Positions 35,821 through 46,441 of a stretch of 64,000 nucleotides of DNA are shown here, piece after piece. The translations under genes and the position numbers were made by a program. The notes below the pieces were generated by a model. That model made no database searches. It was not told where the DNA came from and was given only the letters and a program-made list of their open reading frames with translations. Origin of the DNA: Actinacidiphila acidipaludis (GTDB taxonomy: Bacteria; Actinomycetota; Actinomycetes; Streptomycetales; Streptomycetaceae); NCBI RefSeq assembly GCF_019890725.1, contig NZ_JAINZZ010000002.1:304382-368381 (forward strand). Direction: 5' to 3'. Within the stretch, counting starts at the first letter, position 1. Each line of letters begins with the position of its first letter.

Positions 35821-37317
35821 ATGACGAGCAGCACCGAGGCCCCTCGTACCACCCCGCAGGTGGCGGTCAACGACATCGGCAACGAGGAAGCCTTCCTCGC
35901 CGCGATCGACGAGACGATCAAGTACTTCAATGACGGCGACATCGTCGACGGCGTCATCGTGAAGGTCGACCGGGACGAGGTCCTGCTCGACATCGGTTAC
36001 AAGACCGAAGGTGTCATCCCCTCCCGCGAGCTCTCCATCAAGCACGACGTCGACCCGAACGAGGTCGTCGCCGTGGGTGACGAGATCGAGGCCCTGGTTC
36101 TCCAGAAGGAGGACAAGGAAGGCCGGCTGATCCTCTCGAAGAAGCGCGCGCAGTACGAGCGTGCGTGGGGCACCATCGAGAAGATCAAGGAAGAGGACGG
36201 CATCGTCACCGGTACCGTCATCGAGGTCGTCAAGGGCGGTCTCATCCTCGACATCGGCCTGCGCGGCTTCCTGCCCGCGTCCCTCGTCGAGATGCGCCGC
36301 GTCCGCGACCTGCAGCCCTACGTGGGCAAGGAGCTCGAGGCCAAGATCATCGAGCTGGACAAGAACCGCAACAACGTGGTCCTGTCCCGCCGTGCCTGGC
36401 TGGAGCAGACCCAGAGCGAGGTCCGCCAGACCTTCCTCACCACCCTGCAGAAGGGCCAGGTGCGCTCCGGCGTCGTCTCCTCCATCGTCAACTTCGGTGC
36501 GTTCGTGGACCTCGGCGGTGTCGACGGTCTGGTGCACGTCTCGGAGCTGTCCTGGAAGCACATCGACCACCCCTCCGAGGTCGTCGAGGTCGGCCAGGAG
36601 GTCACGGTCGAGGTCCTGGACGTCGACATGGACCGCGAGCGCGTCTCCCTGTCGCTGAAGGCGACCCAGGAAGACCCGTGGCAGCAGTTCGCCCGCACCC
36701 ACCAGATCGGCCAGGTCGTCCCCGGCAAGGTCACCAAGCTGGTTCCGTTCGGTGCGTTCGTCCGCGTGGACGAGGGCATCGAGGGTCTGGTCCACATCTC
36801 CGAGCTGGCCGAGCGCCACGTGGAGATCCCCGAGCAGGTCGTCCAGGTCAACGACGAGATCTTCGTCAAGGTCATCGACATCGACCTGGAGCGCCGCCGG
36901 ATCTCGCTCTCCCTCAAGCAGGCGAACGAGTCCTTCGGTGCCGACCCGGCCTCGGTCGAGTTCGACCCGACCCTGTACGGCATGGCCGCGTCCTACGACG
37001 ACCAGGGCAACTACATCTACCCCGAGGGCTTCGACCCCGAGACCAACGACTGGCTGCCGGGCTACGAGAAGCAGCGCGAGGAGTGGGAGGGCCAGTACGC
37101 CACGGCCCAGTCCCGCTTCGAGCAGCACCAGGCGCAGGTCATCAAGTCCCGCGAGGCCGACGAGCAGGCGGCCGCCGAGGCCGGCAACGCGGCGCCGTCC
37201 GCGGGCACCGGCGGTGGCGGTTCCTACTCCTCGGAGTCGGACGACAACTCCGGCGCCCTGGCGTCGGACGAGGCGCTCGCCGCGCTCCGCGAGAAGCTGG
37301 CCGGCGGCCAGAGCTGA
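35821..37317 (+). CDS. rpsA: 30S ribosomal protein S1
   Basis: 498 residues with four S1 RNA-binding repeats: residues ~38-107, 124-190, 210-279 (VVSSIVNFGAFVDLGGVDGLVHVSE) and 295-364 (VTKLVPFGAFVRVDEGIEGLVHISE). The acidic, Ser/Gly-rich tail is typical of actinobacteria. It binds mRNA and helps initiation on structured leaders. The codon pattern is strongly biased, as expected for high expression. Preceded by a strong promoter and structured leader, and followed by a 17-bp hairpin, so it is monocistronic. Confidence 0.97.
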   Translation: MTSSTEAPRTTPQVAVNDIGNEEAFLAAIDETIKYFNDGDIVDGVIVKVDRDEVLLDIGYKTEGVIPSRELSIKHDVDPNEVVAVGDEIEALVLQKEDKEGRLILSKKRAQYERAWGTIEKIKEEDGIVTGTVIEVVKGGLILDIGLRGFLPASLVEMRRVRDLQPYVGKELEAKIIELDKNRNNVVLSRRAWLEQTQSEVRQTFLTTLQKGQVRSGVVSSIVNFGAFVDLGGVDGLVHVSELSWKHIDHPSEVVEVGQEVTVEVLDVDMDRERVSLSLKATQEDPWQQFARTHQIGQVVPGKVTKLVPFGAFVRVDEGIEGLVHISELAERHVEIPEQVVQVNDEIFVKVIDIDLERRRISLSLKQANESFGADPASVEFDPTLYGMAASYDDQGNYIYPEGFDPETNDWLPGYEKQREEWEGQYATAQSRFEQHQAQVIKSREADEQAAAEAGNAAPSAGTGGGGSYSSESDDNSGALASDEALAALREKLAGGQS

Positions 37318-37362
37318 CCTTCCCCCGAGGAAGCAGCCGCAGCCGCACGGCAGGCCACTGAA

Positions 37363-37400
37363 CGGTGGGCCCGCACCCCTCAGGGGGTGCGGGCCCACCG
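37363..37400 (+). terminator. rpsA terminator
   Basis: Perfect 17-bp stem (37363-37379 with 37384-37400, core GGTGGGCCCGCACCCC) closed by a TCAG loop and followed by CCGTTTCT. The strongest terminator in the window. Confidence 0.92.
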
Positions 37401-37535
37401 CCGTTTCTCCGTACGTTCCCGACCCGCGGCCGGCGCGCCGAGGCACGCGATCCCGCCATCCCCGGGTCGCCCTCCCCGCCGGGAATGGCCCGCCGATTCC
37501 GTTCGTTGAAGGTCACAGAGAGCGAGGAGGACACC

Positions 37536-38471
37536 GTGCTGGATCCCCAGGGACTGTACGAGTACGTGCCGGGCGGAGCCGAGGCCGTCGACGAGGCGGT
37601 GGGCGACGCAGGTCCGGTGCTGCTGTACCACTTCGAGGGGTACATGGACGCCGGCGAGACCGGCGAGCAGATCGCCCAGCAACTGCTGGACCGCCTCGAC
37701 AACCAGCTCATCGCCAGCTTCGACGCCGACCGGCTGGTCGACTACCGGGCCCGGCGTCCGCTGATGACCTTCGAGCGCGACCACTGGACTTCCTACGAGG
37801 CGCCCGCGATCGACCTCTACCTGGTCCGCGACACCACCGGCACGCCGTTCCTGCTGCTCACCGGCCAGGAGCCGGACGTGGAGTGGGAACGCTTCAGCGC
37901 CGCGGTGCTCCAGGTGATCGAACGCCTCGGCGTGCGCCTGGCCATCAACTTCCACGGCATCCCCATGGGCGTGCCGCACACCCGCCCGGTCGGCGTGACC
38001 CCGCACGGCAACCGCGTCGACCTCATGCCGGGCCACCGCGCCTGGTTCGAGGAGGCCCAGGTGCCGGGCAGCGCCGCCTCGCTGATCGAGCTGCGCCTGG
38101 CCGAGGCCGGACGGGACGTCCTGGGCGTCGCCGCCCACGTGCCGCACTACCTCGCCCGCTCGCCCTACCCCGACGCGGCCCTCGCCGTCCTGGAGACGAT
38201 CACCGCCGCCACCGGCCTGGTGCTGCCGGAGATCGCCCACGCCCTGCGCAACGAGGCGCACACCGTCCGCGTCGAGATCGACCGGCAGGTGGCCGAGGGC
38301 GACGGCGAACTGGTGTCCGTGGTCCGCGGTCTGGAGAGCCAGTACGACGCGGTCGCCGGATCGCAGACCCGCGAGAACCTCATCGCCGAGCCCGTCGACC
38401 TGCCCTCGGCCGACGACCTCGCCGCCGAGTTCGAGCGATTCCTCGCCGACCGCGAGGACGACGGACGGTAG
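37536..38471 (+). CDS. PAC2-family protein (proteasome-assembly-chaperone fold)
   Basis: 311 residues. The PAC2 fold is recognised from [19 protein letters not shown] (near residue 27), the [13 protein letters not shown] motif (near 145) and [18 protein letters not shown]. Actinobacterial members are uncharacterised; a link to the 20S proteasome rests on fold alone. The GTG at 37536, five bases after GGAGG, is chosen. An in-frame ATG at 37485 is possible but lacks a ribosome site. Confidence 0.85.
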   Translation: MLDPQGLYEYVPGGAEAVDEAVGDAGPVLLYHFEGYMDAGETGEQIAQQLLDRLDNQLIASFDADRLVDYRARRPLMTFERDHWTSYEAPAIDLYLVRDTTGTPFLLLTGQEPDVEWERFSAAVLQVIERLGVRLAINFHGIPMGVPHTRPVGVTPHGNRVDLMPGHRAWFEEAQVPGSAASLIELRLAEAGRDVLGVAAHVPHYLARSPYPDAALAVLETITAATGLVLPEIAHALRNEAHTVRVEIDRQVAEGDGELVSVVRGLESQYDAVAGSQTRENLIAEPVDLPSADDLAAEFERFLADREDDGR

Positions 38472-38484
38472 CCCCCTCCCTGGA

Positions 38485-38560
38485 TGTCCCTCGGTATCCG
38501 CCGGTGTCCGCCGGTGTCCCTCGAAGTCCGCCGGTGCCGTCGATGCCGCCGGTGTCCGGT
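38485..38560. repeat. Degenerate 10-bp direct repeats between the PAC2 gene and coaE
   Basis: TCCGCCGGTG occurs several times, twice in tandem and then in variants (GTCCGCCGGTGCCG, GCCGCCGGTGTCC), in the short spacer between convergent genes. It may fold weakly; no other terminator is seen here. Confidence 0.6.
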
Positions 38561-38565
38561 CGCCG

Positions 38566-39171
38566 CTACCCGGTCGCCGCGGCTCGTTCGGTGAGCCGGC
38601 GCCAGGCCGCCTCGACCTGGGGCTCCAGCTCGGCGAGCGGGCCGTCGTTGGCGATGACGAGGTCCGCGACGGCCAGGCGCTGCTCGCGCGTCGCCTGCGC
38701 GCTCATCCGGGCGCGGGCCTCCTCCTCGGTCATGCCCCGCAGCCGCACCAGCCGGTCCAGTTGCGTCTCCGGCGCCGCGTCGACCACGATCACCAGGTCG
38801 TACAGCGGCGCCAGCCCGTTCTCCGTCAGCAGCGGCACGTCGTGCACCACGATCGCGTCGGGACCCGCGGCCGCCTGCAGCTTTGCGGAGCGCTCGCGCA
38901 CCAGCGGGTGCACGATCGCGTTGAGCGCCTTCCGCCGCTCCTCGTCGGCGAAGACGATCGCTCCCAGCCGGGCCCGGTCCAGACTCCCGTCGGCCGCCAG
39001 CACCTGCGGGCCGAACTCGGCCACCACCGCGGCCAGTCCCTTCGTGCCGGGCTCCACGACCTCGCGGGCGATCCGGTCGGAGTCCACCAGCACCGCCCCG
39101 TAAGACGTCAGCAGTCGTGCCACCTCGCTCTTGCCGGCGCCGATACCGCCGGTCAGCCCCACTGTCAGCAT
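38566..39171 (-). CDS. coaE: Dephospho-CoA kinase
   Basis: 201 residues, standard length. It phosphorylates dephospho-CoA, the last step of CoA synthesis. The P-loop [10 protein letters not shown] is at residues 8-17, and [14 protein letters not shown] and [11 protein letters not shown] are family motifs. A TAGGCT seven bases before the ATG suggests a leaderless message. The rpsA-PAC2-coaE order is retained in the Streptomyces chromosomes I recall. Confidence 0.95.
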   Translation of the reverse strand: MLTVGLTGGIGAGKSEVARLLTSYGAVLVDSDRIAREVVEPGTKGLAAVVAEFGPQVLAADGSLDRARLGAIVFADEERRKALNAIVHPLVRERSAKLQAAAGPDAIVVHDVPLLTENGLAPLYDLVIVVDAAPETQLDRLVRLRGMTEEEARARMSAQATREQRLAVADLVIANDGPLAELEPQVEAAWRRLTERAAATG

Positions 39172-39312
39172 GGGCGACAGCCTAGGCGGTGCCGGGCCGC
39201 CCGCCCCCAGGCCAGGCCGCCGCCGGCACGGGAATGGGGTTGCCGGGCGGGGCGTTGGGTATGTCTGACCAGACGATCAGTCGTCACCCGTGCCCATCTC
39301 TGGGAGGCGGCC

Positions 39313-39678
39313 TTGCCCGAGCGAACCCCCGAGACCCACATCATCGACTACCGCGCGGCGGAGCAGTTGCTCGCCGCGCGTGACCCGCGCGGAGCCGTCA
39401 AGCTTCTCGACTCCGTCATCGCGGCCCACCCGGAGAACACCGCGGCCCGCCTGCTGCGCGCCCGGGCGTTCTTCGCCGCGGCCCAGCTGCGCCCGGCCGA
39501 GCTGGAGTTCCAGATCGTCCTGGAGCGCGAGCCGGACAACGCCTTCGCCCACTTCGCGCTGGCCCGCACGCTGGAGCGCGCCAACCGGGCCGACGAGGCC
39601 CAGCGGCACTTCCGGCTCGCCGCCGCCCTCGACCCGCGCCCGGACTACGTCGCCGCGGCCCGCTTCGACTCCGACTGA
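39313..39678 (+). CDS. Small tetratricopeptide-repeat protein (TTG start)
   Basis: 121 residues made of three TPR-like helix pairs (RAAEQLLAARDPRGAVKLLD, AARLLRARAFFAAAQLRPA, FAHFALARTLERANRADEAQ); a protein-binding scaffold with unknown partner. No in-frame ATG or GTG fits. The TTG at 39313 lies five bases after GGAGG and gives the N-terminus LPERTPETHIIDYRAAEQLL, so the ribosome site decides this rare start. A hairpin follows the stop. Confidence 0.82.
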   Translation: MPERTPETHIIDYRAAEQLLAARDPRGAVKLLDSVIAAHPENTAARLLRARAFFAAAQLRPAELEFQIVLEREPDNAFAHFALARTLERANRADEAQRHFRLAAALDPRPDYVAAARFDSD

Positions 39679-39690
39679 CGCCGCCGCGCA

Positions 39691-39715
39691 CCGGTTCCCG
39701 GACCCGTGGAACCGG
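39691..39715 (+). terminator. Terminator after the TPR gene
   Basis: Perfect 8-bp stem CCGGTTCC (39691-39698) / GGAACCGG (39708-39715) with a 9-base loop, 12 bases past the stop. Confidence 0.65.
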
Positions 39716-39823
39716 CGCCCGCGCACGAAGCGTCAAACTCCCGTCAAGGAAACCGCGGTCGCGGTGCGGTAGCGGCGTCCCGCCGCTACGTTCACACCCT
39801 TGTCATCGAAGGGGAGCGGGACA

Positions 39824-40735
39824 ATGGAAGTCGTCGTGGTGCTGCTGGTCCTCCTCGCCGTGGTCGGCGTGATCGCGCTGTCCTCCACCGTGCGGGTCGT
39901 CAAGCAGTACGAGCGCGGGGTGGTCTACCGGTTCGGACGGGTCAGCGCGCTGCCCAAGCAGCCCGGCCCGCGCATGCTCGTGCCGTTCGTCGACCGGATG
40001 ACCAAGGTCAACATGCAGGTCGTCACCATGCCGGTGCCGTCGCAGGAGGGCATCACCAAGGACAACGTCTCCGTGCGGGTCGACGCGGTGCTCTACTTCC
40101 GCGTCGTCGACCCCGTCCGGGCCACCGTCGACGTGCAGAACTACCAGTTCGCGATGCTGCAGGTCGCGCAGACCTCGCTGCGGTCGATCATCGGCAAGAG
40201 CGAACTGGACGACCTGCTGTCCGGGCGCGAGCAGCTCCACGAGGGGCTGGAGCTGATGCTCGCCACCCCGGCCGCCGGCTGGGGCGTGCACATCGACCGC
40301 GTCGAGATCAAGGACGTCGCCCTGCCGGAGTCCATGAAGCGGTCCATGGCCCGCCAGGCCGAGGCCGACCGCGAGCGGCGGGCCCGGATCATCACCGCCG
40401 ACGGTGAGCTGCAGGCGTCGCAGAAGCTGTCGGAGGCGGCGCGGACGATGGACGCCAACCCCTCGGCGCTGCAGCTCAGGATGCTGCAGACGGTCGTCGA
40501 GGTCGCCGCGGAGAAGAACTCCACCCTCGTCATGCCGTTCCCGGTGGAGATGCTGCGGTTCTTCGAGCGGGCCGGAGCAGGCCCCGCGAGCCCGGCGGCC
40601 ACCCCGCCCGCCGAGGCGCCGCCCGCCACCGGGGCCGCCCCCGCCACTCCCGCGGTCGACGCCGCCGACGACCGCGCCGAACTGCCCCGGGCGACCGGCC
40701 CGCAGATACCGGACCCGCGCACCCCGGAGGAGTGA
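39824..40735 (+). CDS. SPFH-domain (stomatin/slipin-like) membrane protein
   Basis: 303 residues. One N-terminal transmembrane helix (residues 2-22) is followed by the SPFH/band-7 domain (VKQYERGVVYRFGRV, DAVLYFRVVDPV, EVEIKDVALPESMKRSMARQ-type region), a coiled coil rich in Ala/Glu/Arg and a Pro/Ala tail. Such proteins form oligomeric membrane scaffolds, and slipins are often paired with an NfeD protease, absent here. The ATG at 39824 is preferred over the open frame from 39800 because AAGGGGAG lies eight bases upstream. Confidence 0.88.
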   Translation: MEVVVVLLVLLAVVGVIALSSTVRVVKQYERGVVYRFGRVSALPKQPGPRMLVPFVDRMTKVNMQVVTMPVPSQEGITKDNVSVRVDAVLYFRVVDPVRATVDVQNYQFAMLQVAQTSLRSIIGKSELDDLLSGREQLHEGLELMLATPAAGWGVHIDRVEIKDVALPESMKRSMARQAEADRERRARIITADGELQASQKLSEAARTMDANPSALQLRMLQTVVEVAAEKNSTLVMPFPVEMLRFFERAGAGPASPAATPPAEAPPATGAAPATPAVDAADDRAELPRATGPQIPDPRTPEE

Positions 40736-40806
40736 GGCAGCGGCGGCGGCCGGCATGACGGAGGGCGGCGGCGGACAGGGGCTCGGGGGTTCAGGCGGTC
40801 AGGGGG

Positions 40807-41334
40807 TCAGAACAGCGGGGCGGGCAGGACGCCCTCCAGCGCCAGCAGCCGCCGCTTGATCTCCAGGCCGCCGCCGAAGCCGCCTATGCCGCCGTCGCTC
40901 TCGATCACCCGGTGGCACGGCACGACCACCGGCAGCGGGTTCGCGCCCATCGCCGTGCCGACCGCCCGGGCCGCGCCGGGCTCGCCGACCCGGTCGGCCA
41001 GGTCCTGGTACCCCACCACCGTACCGAAGGGGACACCCGAGGCCAGCTCACGCAGGACCCGCCGGGCGAACCCGGTGACCAGCGACCAGTCCAGCGGCAC
41101 GTCGAAGGCGCGGAGCGTCCCGGCGAAGTAGGCGTCGAGCTGCGACGTCACCGCCTCCAGCCGGCCGGCGTCCGCCACGACGGGCCGCCCCAGCCGGCGG
41201 CCGAGCGCGCCGAGCGCCCGCTCGACGTATGCGGGCTCGGCGCGGAAGCCCACCAGCACCAGGCCCTCCGCCGTCCCCGCCACCAGCAACGGCCCGATCG
41301 GCGCGTCCACCACGGTCCAAGCCACCTCAGTCAC
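40807..41334 (-). CDS. ogt: Methylated-DNA--[protein]-cysteine S-methyltransferase
   Basis: 175 residues. It repairs O6-alkylguanine by irreversible transfer of the alkyl group to C140 in VVVPCHRVI. The DNA-binding helix region is FGTVVGYQDLADRVGEPGAARAVGTAMGANP in two parts. No Ada regulatory domain, so it is an Ogt-type protein. The GTG start at 41334 sits seven bases from a TAGCCT -10. The promoter carries a damage-response box and faces uvrB, so two repair genes share one 107-base regulatory region. Confidence 0.93.
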   Translation of the reverse strand: MTEVAWTVVDAPIGPLLVAGTAEGLVLVGFRAEPAYVERALGALGRRLGRPVVADAGRLEAVTSQLDAYFAGTLRAFDVPLDWSLVTGFARRVLRELASGVPFGTVVGYQDLADRVGEPGAARAVGTAMGANPLPVVVPCHRVIESDGGIGGFGGGLEIKRRLLALEGVLPAPLF

Positions 41335-41341
41335 GCCCCCC

Positions 41342-41364
41342 AGGCTAGGGCGGGGGTCCGACAA
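41342..41364 (-). promoter_or_regulatory. RecA-NDp/PafBC-like damage promoter of ogt
   Basis: On the minus strand TTGTCGGAC (41364-41356) is followed by eight bases and TAGCCT (41347-41342), then seven bases to the GTG. The consensus is TTGTCRGTG-N8-TANNNT; two of nine box bases differ. Confidence 0.65.
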
Positions 41365-41412
41365 CGCGCCCGGACCCGCGTGGGACGGGCCTCACCCCCG
41401 GGCCGGGGCCGA

Positions 41413-41435
41413 TTGTCAGTGGCGGGCCGTACCGT
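41413..41435 (+). promoter_or_regulatory. RecA-NDp/PafBC damage promoter of uvrB, perfect consensus
   Basis: TTGTCAGTG (41413-41421), eight bases, TACCGT (41430-41435), then six bases to the ATG. It matches the LexA-independent damage promoter TTGTCRGTG-N8-TANNNT at every specified position and predicts a leaderless mRNA. Confidence 0.82.
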
Positions 41436-41441
41436 TGAACC

Positions 41442-43538
<2,097 letters not shown>

Positions 43539-43644
43539 GCGGAGCGGAAAACTCCCCCCGGCGAACCGGGATGCCCTTCGCCCGCGTCTTGTTAGGGTGC
43601 GGGACACAACCGCACACGTAGTGACGGGTGAGAGGGGACAGCGC

Positions 43645-44223
43645 GTGACGGTCAACATGACCAAGGGCCAGAAGATCAGCCTGAGCAAGGCGGACGGGGG
43701 ATCGCTGACCGCGGTCAGGATGGGGCTGGGCTGGCAGGCCGCACCGCGCCGCGGGCTGTTCGGCAGCCGCACCCGGGAGATCGACCTCGACGCGTCCGCT
43801 GTGCTCTTCGCCGACAAGCAGCCGGTCGACGTGGTGTTCTTCCGCCACCTGACCAGCGACGACGGATCGGTCCGGCACACCGGCGACAACCTGGTCGGCG
43901 GCGCGGGACAGGGCGGCGACGACGAGTCCATCCTGGTCGACCTGGCCCGCGTGCCGGTGCACGTCGACCAGATCGTCTTCACCGTGAACTCCTTCACCGG
44001 GCAGACCTTCGCCGAGGTGCAGAACGCCTTCTGCCGGCTGGTCGACGAGACCAACGGCCAGGAACTGGCGCGCTACACGCTGACCGGCGGCGGTCCCTAC
44101 ACCGCGCAGATCATGGCCAAGGTGCAGCGCGGCGCGGGTGGCTGGTCGATGACGGCCATCGGCGCGCCGGCCAACGGCCGCACCTTCCAGGACCTCATCC
44201 CGGCCATCGTGCCCGAGCTGTAG
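43645..44223 (+). CDS. TerD-family tellurium-resistance/stress protein
   Basis: 192 residues, the usual TerD size. It starts VTVNMTKGQKISLSKADG, then has the calcium-binding GWQ..., DLDASAVLFADK, GDNLVGG...GDDESILVDL and FTVNSFTGQTFAEVQNAFCRL segments. The acidic loop GGDDESI is the usual Ca2+ site. Cytoplasmic; linked in the family to tellurite, oxidative and phage stress, with biochemical role unsettled. The GTG at 43645 follows AGAGGGGA by six bases. An 18-bp hairpin separates it from the next TerD-like gene. Confidence 0.9.
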   Translation: MTVNMTKGQKISLSKADGGSLTAVRMGLGWQAAPRRGLFGSRTREIDLDASAVLFADKQPVDVVFFRHLTSDDGSVRHTGDNLVGGAGQGGDDESILVDLARVPVHVDQIVFTVNSFTGQTFAEVQNAFCRLVDETNGQELARYTLTGGGPYTAQIMAKVQRGAGGWSMTAIGAPANGRTFQDLIPAIVPEL

Positions 44224-44229
44224 CCGGGC

Positions 44230-44276
44230 CGGCGGGTACCGGCCGGCACGCGTGACGCGCCGGCCGGTACCCGCCG
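44230..44276 (+). terminator. Very strong hairpin between the two TerD-family genes
   Basis: Perfect 18-bp stem (44230-44247 with 44259-44276, core GGCGGGTACCGGCCGGC) and an 11-base loop. It starts six bases after the terD stop and ends next to a GTG at 44278, which argues against that codon as the next start. Confidence 0.85.
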
Positions 44277-44319
44277 CGTGACAGACCACCAGGAGAAGAC
44301 GGGAACGGGGGCGGCGGTC

Positions 44320-46356
44320 ATGACGGCCGAACTGGTCCGCGGGCAGAACCATCCGCTGCCCGGCAACCGGCTGGAGATCCGGGTGTCGGCGGGCACCCCG
44401 CTGGTGGCCGCGGTCACCCTCGGGGACGAACAGGGCAGGGTCGCCGGCGACGGCGGCTGGCTGGCCCACCCGGGCGAGCCGCATCTGCCCGGGGTGGAGG
44501 TGCCCCGGCAGGCCGCGACCCAGCACCGGCTGGCCGTCGACCTCGGCGCGATGCCGGACGGCGTCCACCGGGTGCACGTCCTGCTCGCGCTGCCCGGCGG
44601 CCGCCCCGACGCCCCCGCCGACTTCGGCGCCATGGCCGCCCCGCAGCTGGCCGTCACCACCCCCGAAGGCGCGGAGATCGCCGGCTTCACCATCACCGGC
44701 CTCGGCGCGGAGACGGCACTGCTGGCCGCGGAGCTCTACCGGCGCCAGGGGGCGTGGAAGATCCGGGCGGTCGGTCAGGGCTACGCCGGTGGCCTGCCCG
44801 CCCTCTTCGCCGACCAGGGGGTGCCGGAACCGGCCACCGTCGCCGGGCAGATCCAGTACGCCGTGGAGCGCGAACGCGCCCGCTCGGTCGCCCCGCCCCC
44901 GCCCGCTCCCGCCCCGCCGCAGCCCGGCCCGCGCGCCGGAGCGGCGCCAGCCGCCCGGGCCGCCGGCGCCGGTCCGGGGACGGACGCGAGCAGCGACACG
45001 AGTACCGACACGAGTGTCGACGGGGACACCGACGCGAGCGACAACGCGAGCGCCGGCATCGACTACCGCCACCCGCGACGGCGGCCCACCCGCGCGCCGG
45101 CGGCCGCACAGCACTCCCGGCCCGACGCGCGGGCCGACGCGTCCGCCACGTCCGCCGAGCCCGCCACGCTGAACGGCGGCCCCACCCCGCCGCCCACCGT
45201 CCCCGGCCAGGCGCCGCCCCCGCAGGACCCCGCCGGACGGCCCGCGCCCACCGGGCCGCCCGAGCCCTTCGCCGGCGACGCCGCCGGCTGGTCGATGGAG
45301 GAGCGGCTGCACAACCAGATCTGGGGCATGTTCGAGGACCTGGCCAGGACCGTCGCGGCCTACCGCAGCGCCGAGGACTTCGCCCGGTCCCGTTACGAGC
45401 AGGAGCTCGACCGGCTGCTCGCCGACCCCCGCACCCGCGGCGGCGCCGCGGCGGACGCGGCCCGTGACGCGGCCGAGCTCAAGCAGGTCGCGCTGGTGGA
45501 CCAGGCGCGTGCCGTGCTCGACCGGGACCTCGCGCAGCTCACCGTCGAGGCCGAGGTCGTCGACCCCGCGCTGCCGCCCGCGTACGCCGGGTGGGAGAAC
45601 CCCTGCTGGCACGCCTACCAGGTGCCCGCCGAGCCCCCGCTGGCCGTCCGGCTCGGCAGCCTGACCCTGCCCGAGGCGCCGGAGCTGCGGATCCCGCTGC
45701 TGGCCCGCATGCCGCTCAACCGCGGGTTGTGGATCGACAGCGCGGACGACCGCCGGCTCGCCCTGGACACCGCGGTGGCGATCGCCGCCCGCCTGCTCGC
45801 CTCCCACCCGGCCGGGGCGTTCGCCGTCCACGCCCTGGACCCCGCCGGGTCCGCCACGCAGGCGCTGGCCCCCCTGCAGGCGAGCGGCGCGCTGGTCCTG
45901 CCGACGGCTGCAGCGGGCGCCGCGGGCGTCGGCGAGGTGCTGGGACGGCTCACCGAACGGGTGGACCTGCTGCAGATGGCGATGCGCGGGGGAGCGGCGG
46001 ACGCGCTGCCGCCCGGCCTCGACACCGCCGAGCACCTGCTGATCGTCCACGAGTTCCCGTACGCCTTCGACGACCGGGCGGTGAACCAGCTCCGCTACCT
46101 CGCCGACGAGGGCCCGGGCGCGGGCGTCCATCTGCTCCTGGTCGCCGACCGCGAGGACGCCGCCGCGTACGGGCCCGTGCTGGACCCGCTGTGGCGGTCG
46201 ATGCTGCGGCTGACGCCGCTGCCCAGCGACCACCTCGCCGACCCGTGGGTCGGGCACGCGTGGACCTACGAGCCCGCGCTGGTCCCGCCGGGCAGCCAGG
46301 TGCTCACCGAGGTCCTGCGCCGGCTCGCCGCCGCCCGACCGGCGTACGGACCCTGA
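44320..46356 (+). CDS. Large TerD-domain protein fused to a P-loop-less FtsK-like domain
   Basis: 678 residues. A TerD domain spans ~1-180 (LVRGQNHPLPG, TLGDEQGRVAGDGGWL, FTITGLGAETALLAAELYRR). A long Pro/Ala/Asp linker spans ~180-325. A helical region (EERLHNQIWGMFEDLARTVAAYR) leads into a C-terminal domain resembling FtsK/HerA ATPases. This keeps a Walker-B-like HLLIVHEFPYAFDDRAVNQL but has RMPLNRGLWIDS where a Walker A would be, so ATP binding is doubtful. The ATG at 44320 is chosen because the GTG at 44278 lies against the preceding hairpin. Expected to work with TerD and TerC in a membrane-linked stress complex (inference from Ter-system literature). Confidence 0.8.
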   Translation: MTAELVRGQNHPLPGNRLEIRVSAGTPLVAAVTLGDEQGRVAGDGGWLAHPGEPHLPGVEVPRQAATQHRLAVDLGAMPDGVHRVHVLLALPGGRPDAPADFGAMAAPQLAVTTPEGAEIAGFTITGLGAETALLAAELYRRQGAWKIRAVGQGYAGGLPALFADQGVPEPATVAGQIQYAVERERARSVAPPPPAPAPPQPGPRAGAAPAARAAGAGPGTDASSDTSTDTSVDGDTDASDNASAGIDYRHPRRRPTRAPAAAQHSRPDARADASATSAEPATLNGGPTPPPTVPGQAPPPQDPAGRPAPTGPPEPFAGDAAGWSMEERLHNQIWGMFEDLARTVAAYRSAEDFARSRYEQELDRLLADPRTRGGAAADAARDAAELKQVALVDQARAVLDRDLAQLTVEAEVVDPALPPAYAGWENPCWHAYQVPAEPPLAVRLGSLTLPEAPELRIPLLARMPLNRGLWIDSADDRRLALDTAVAIAARLLASHPAGAFAVHALDPAGSATQALAPLQASGALVLPTAAAGAAGVGEVLGRLTERVDLLQMAMRGGAADALPPGLDTAEHLLIVHEFPYAFDDRAVNQLRYLADEGPGAGVHLLLVADREDAAAYGPVLDPLWRSMLRLTPLPSDHLADPWVGHAWTYEPALVPPGSQVLTEVLRRLAAARPAYGP

Positions 46357-46368
46357 ACCACCAGGGCA

Positions 46369-46399
46369 CTTGGGGATACCTTTACCTTTCCTTGGGGAT
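46369..46399 (+). promoter_or_regulatory. Paired CTTGGGGAT direct repeats upstream of terC
   Basis: CTTGGGGAT at 46369-46377 and 46391-46399, 22 bp apart (two helical turns), in an AT-rich patch (ATACCTTTACCTTTC). The arrangement suggests an activator or repressor site, or tandem -35-like elements. Confidence 0.5.
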
Positions 46400-46441
46400 T
46401 CGTGTACCGTTTTCGGACGGACCGAATCTGCCGGAGGATCT

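Noticed and set aside
44278..44280. GTG as start of the large TerD protein
   Set aside because: It lies one base after a perfect 18-bp hairpin and has no ribosome site; ATG 44320 fits the family start better.
45000..45060. Asp/Ser/Thr codon repeat in the large TerD gene as a DNA repeat element
   Set aside because: It is a coding low-complexity linker in frame with the protein; degenerate at the DNA level.
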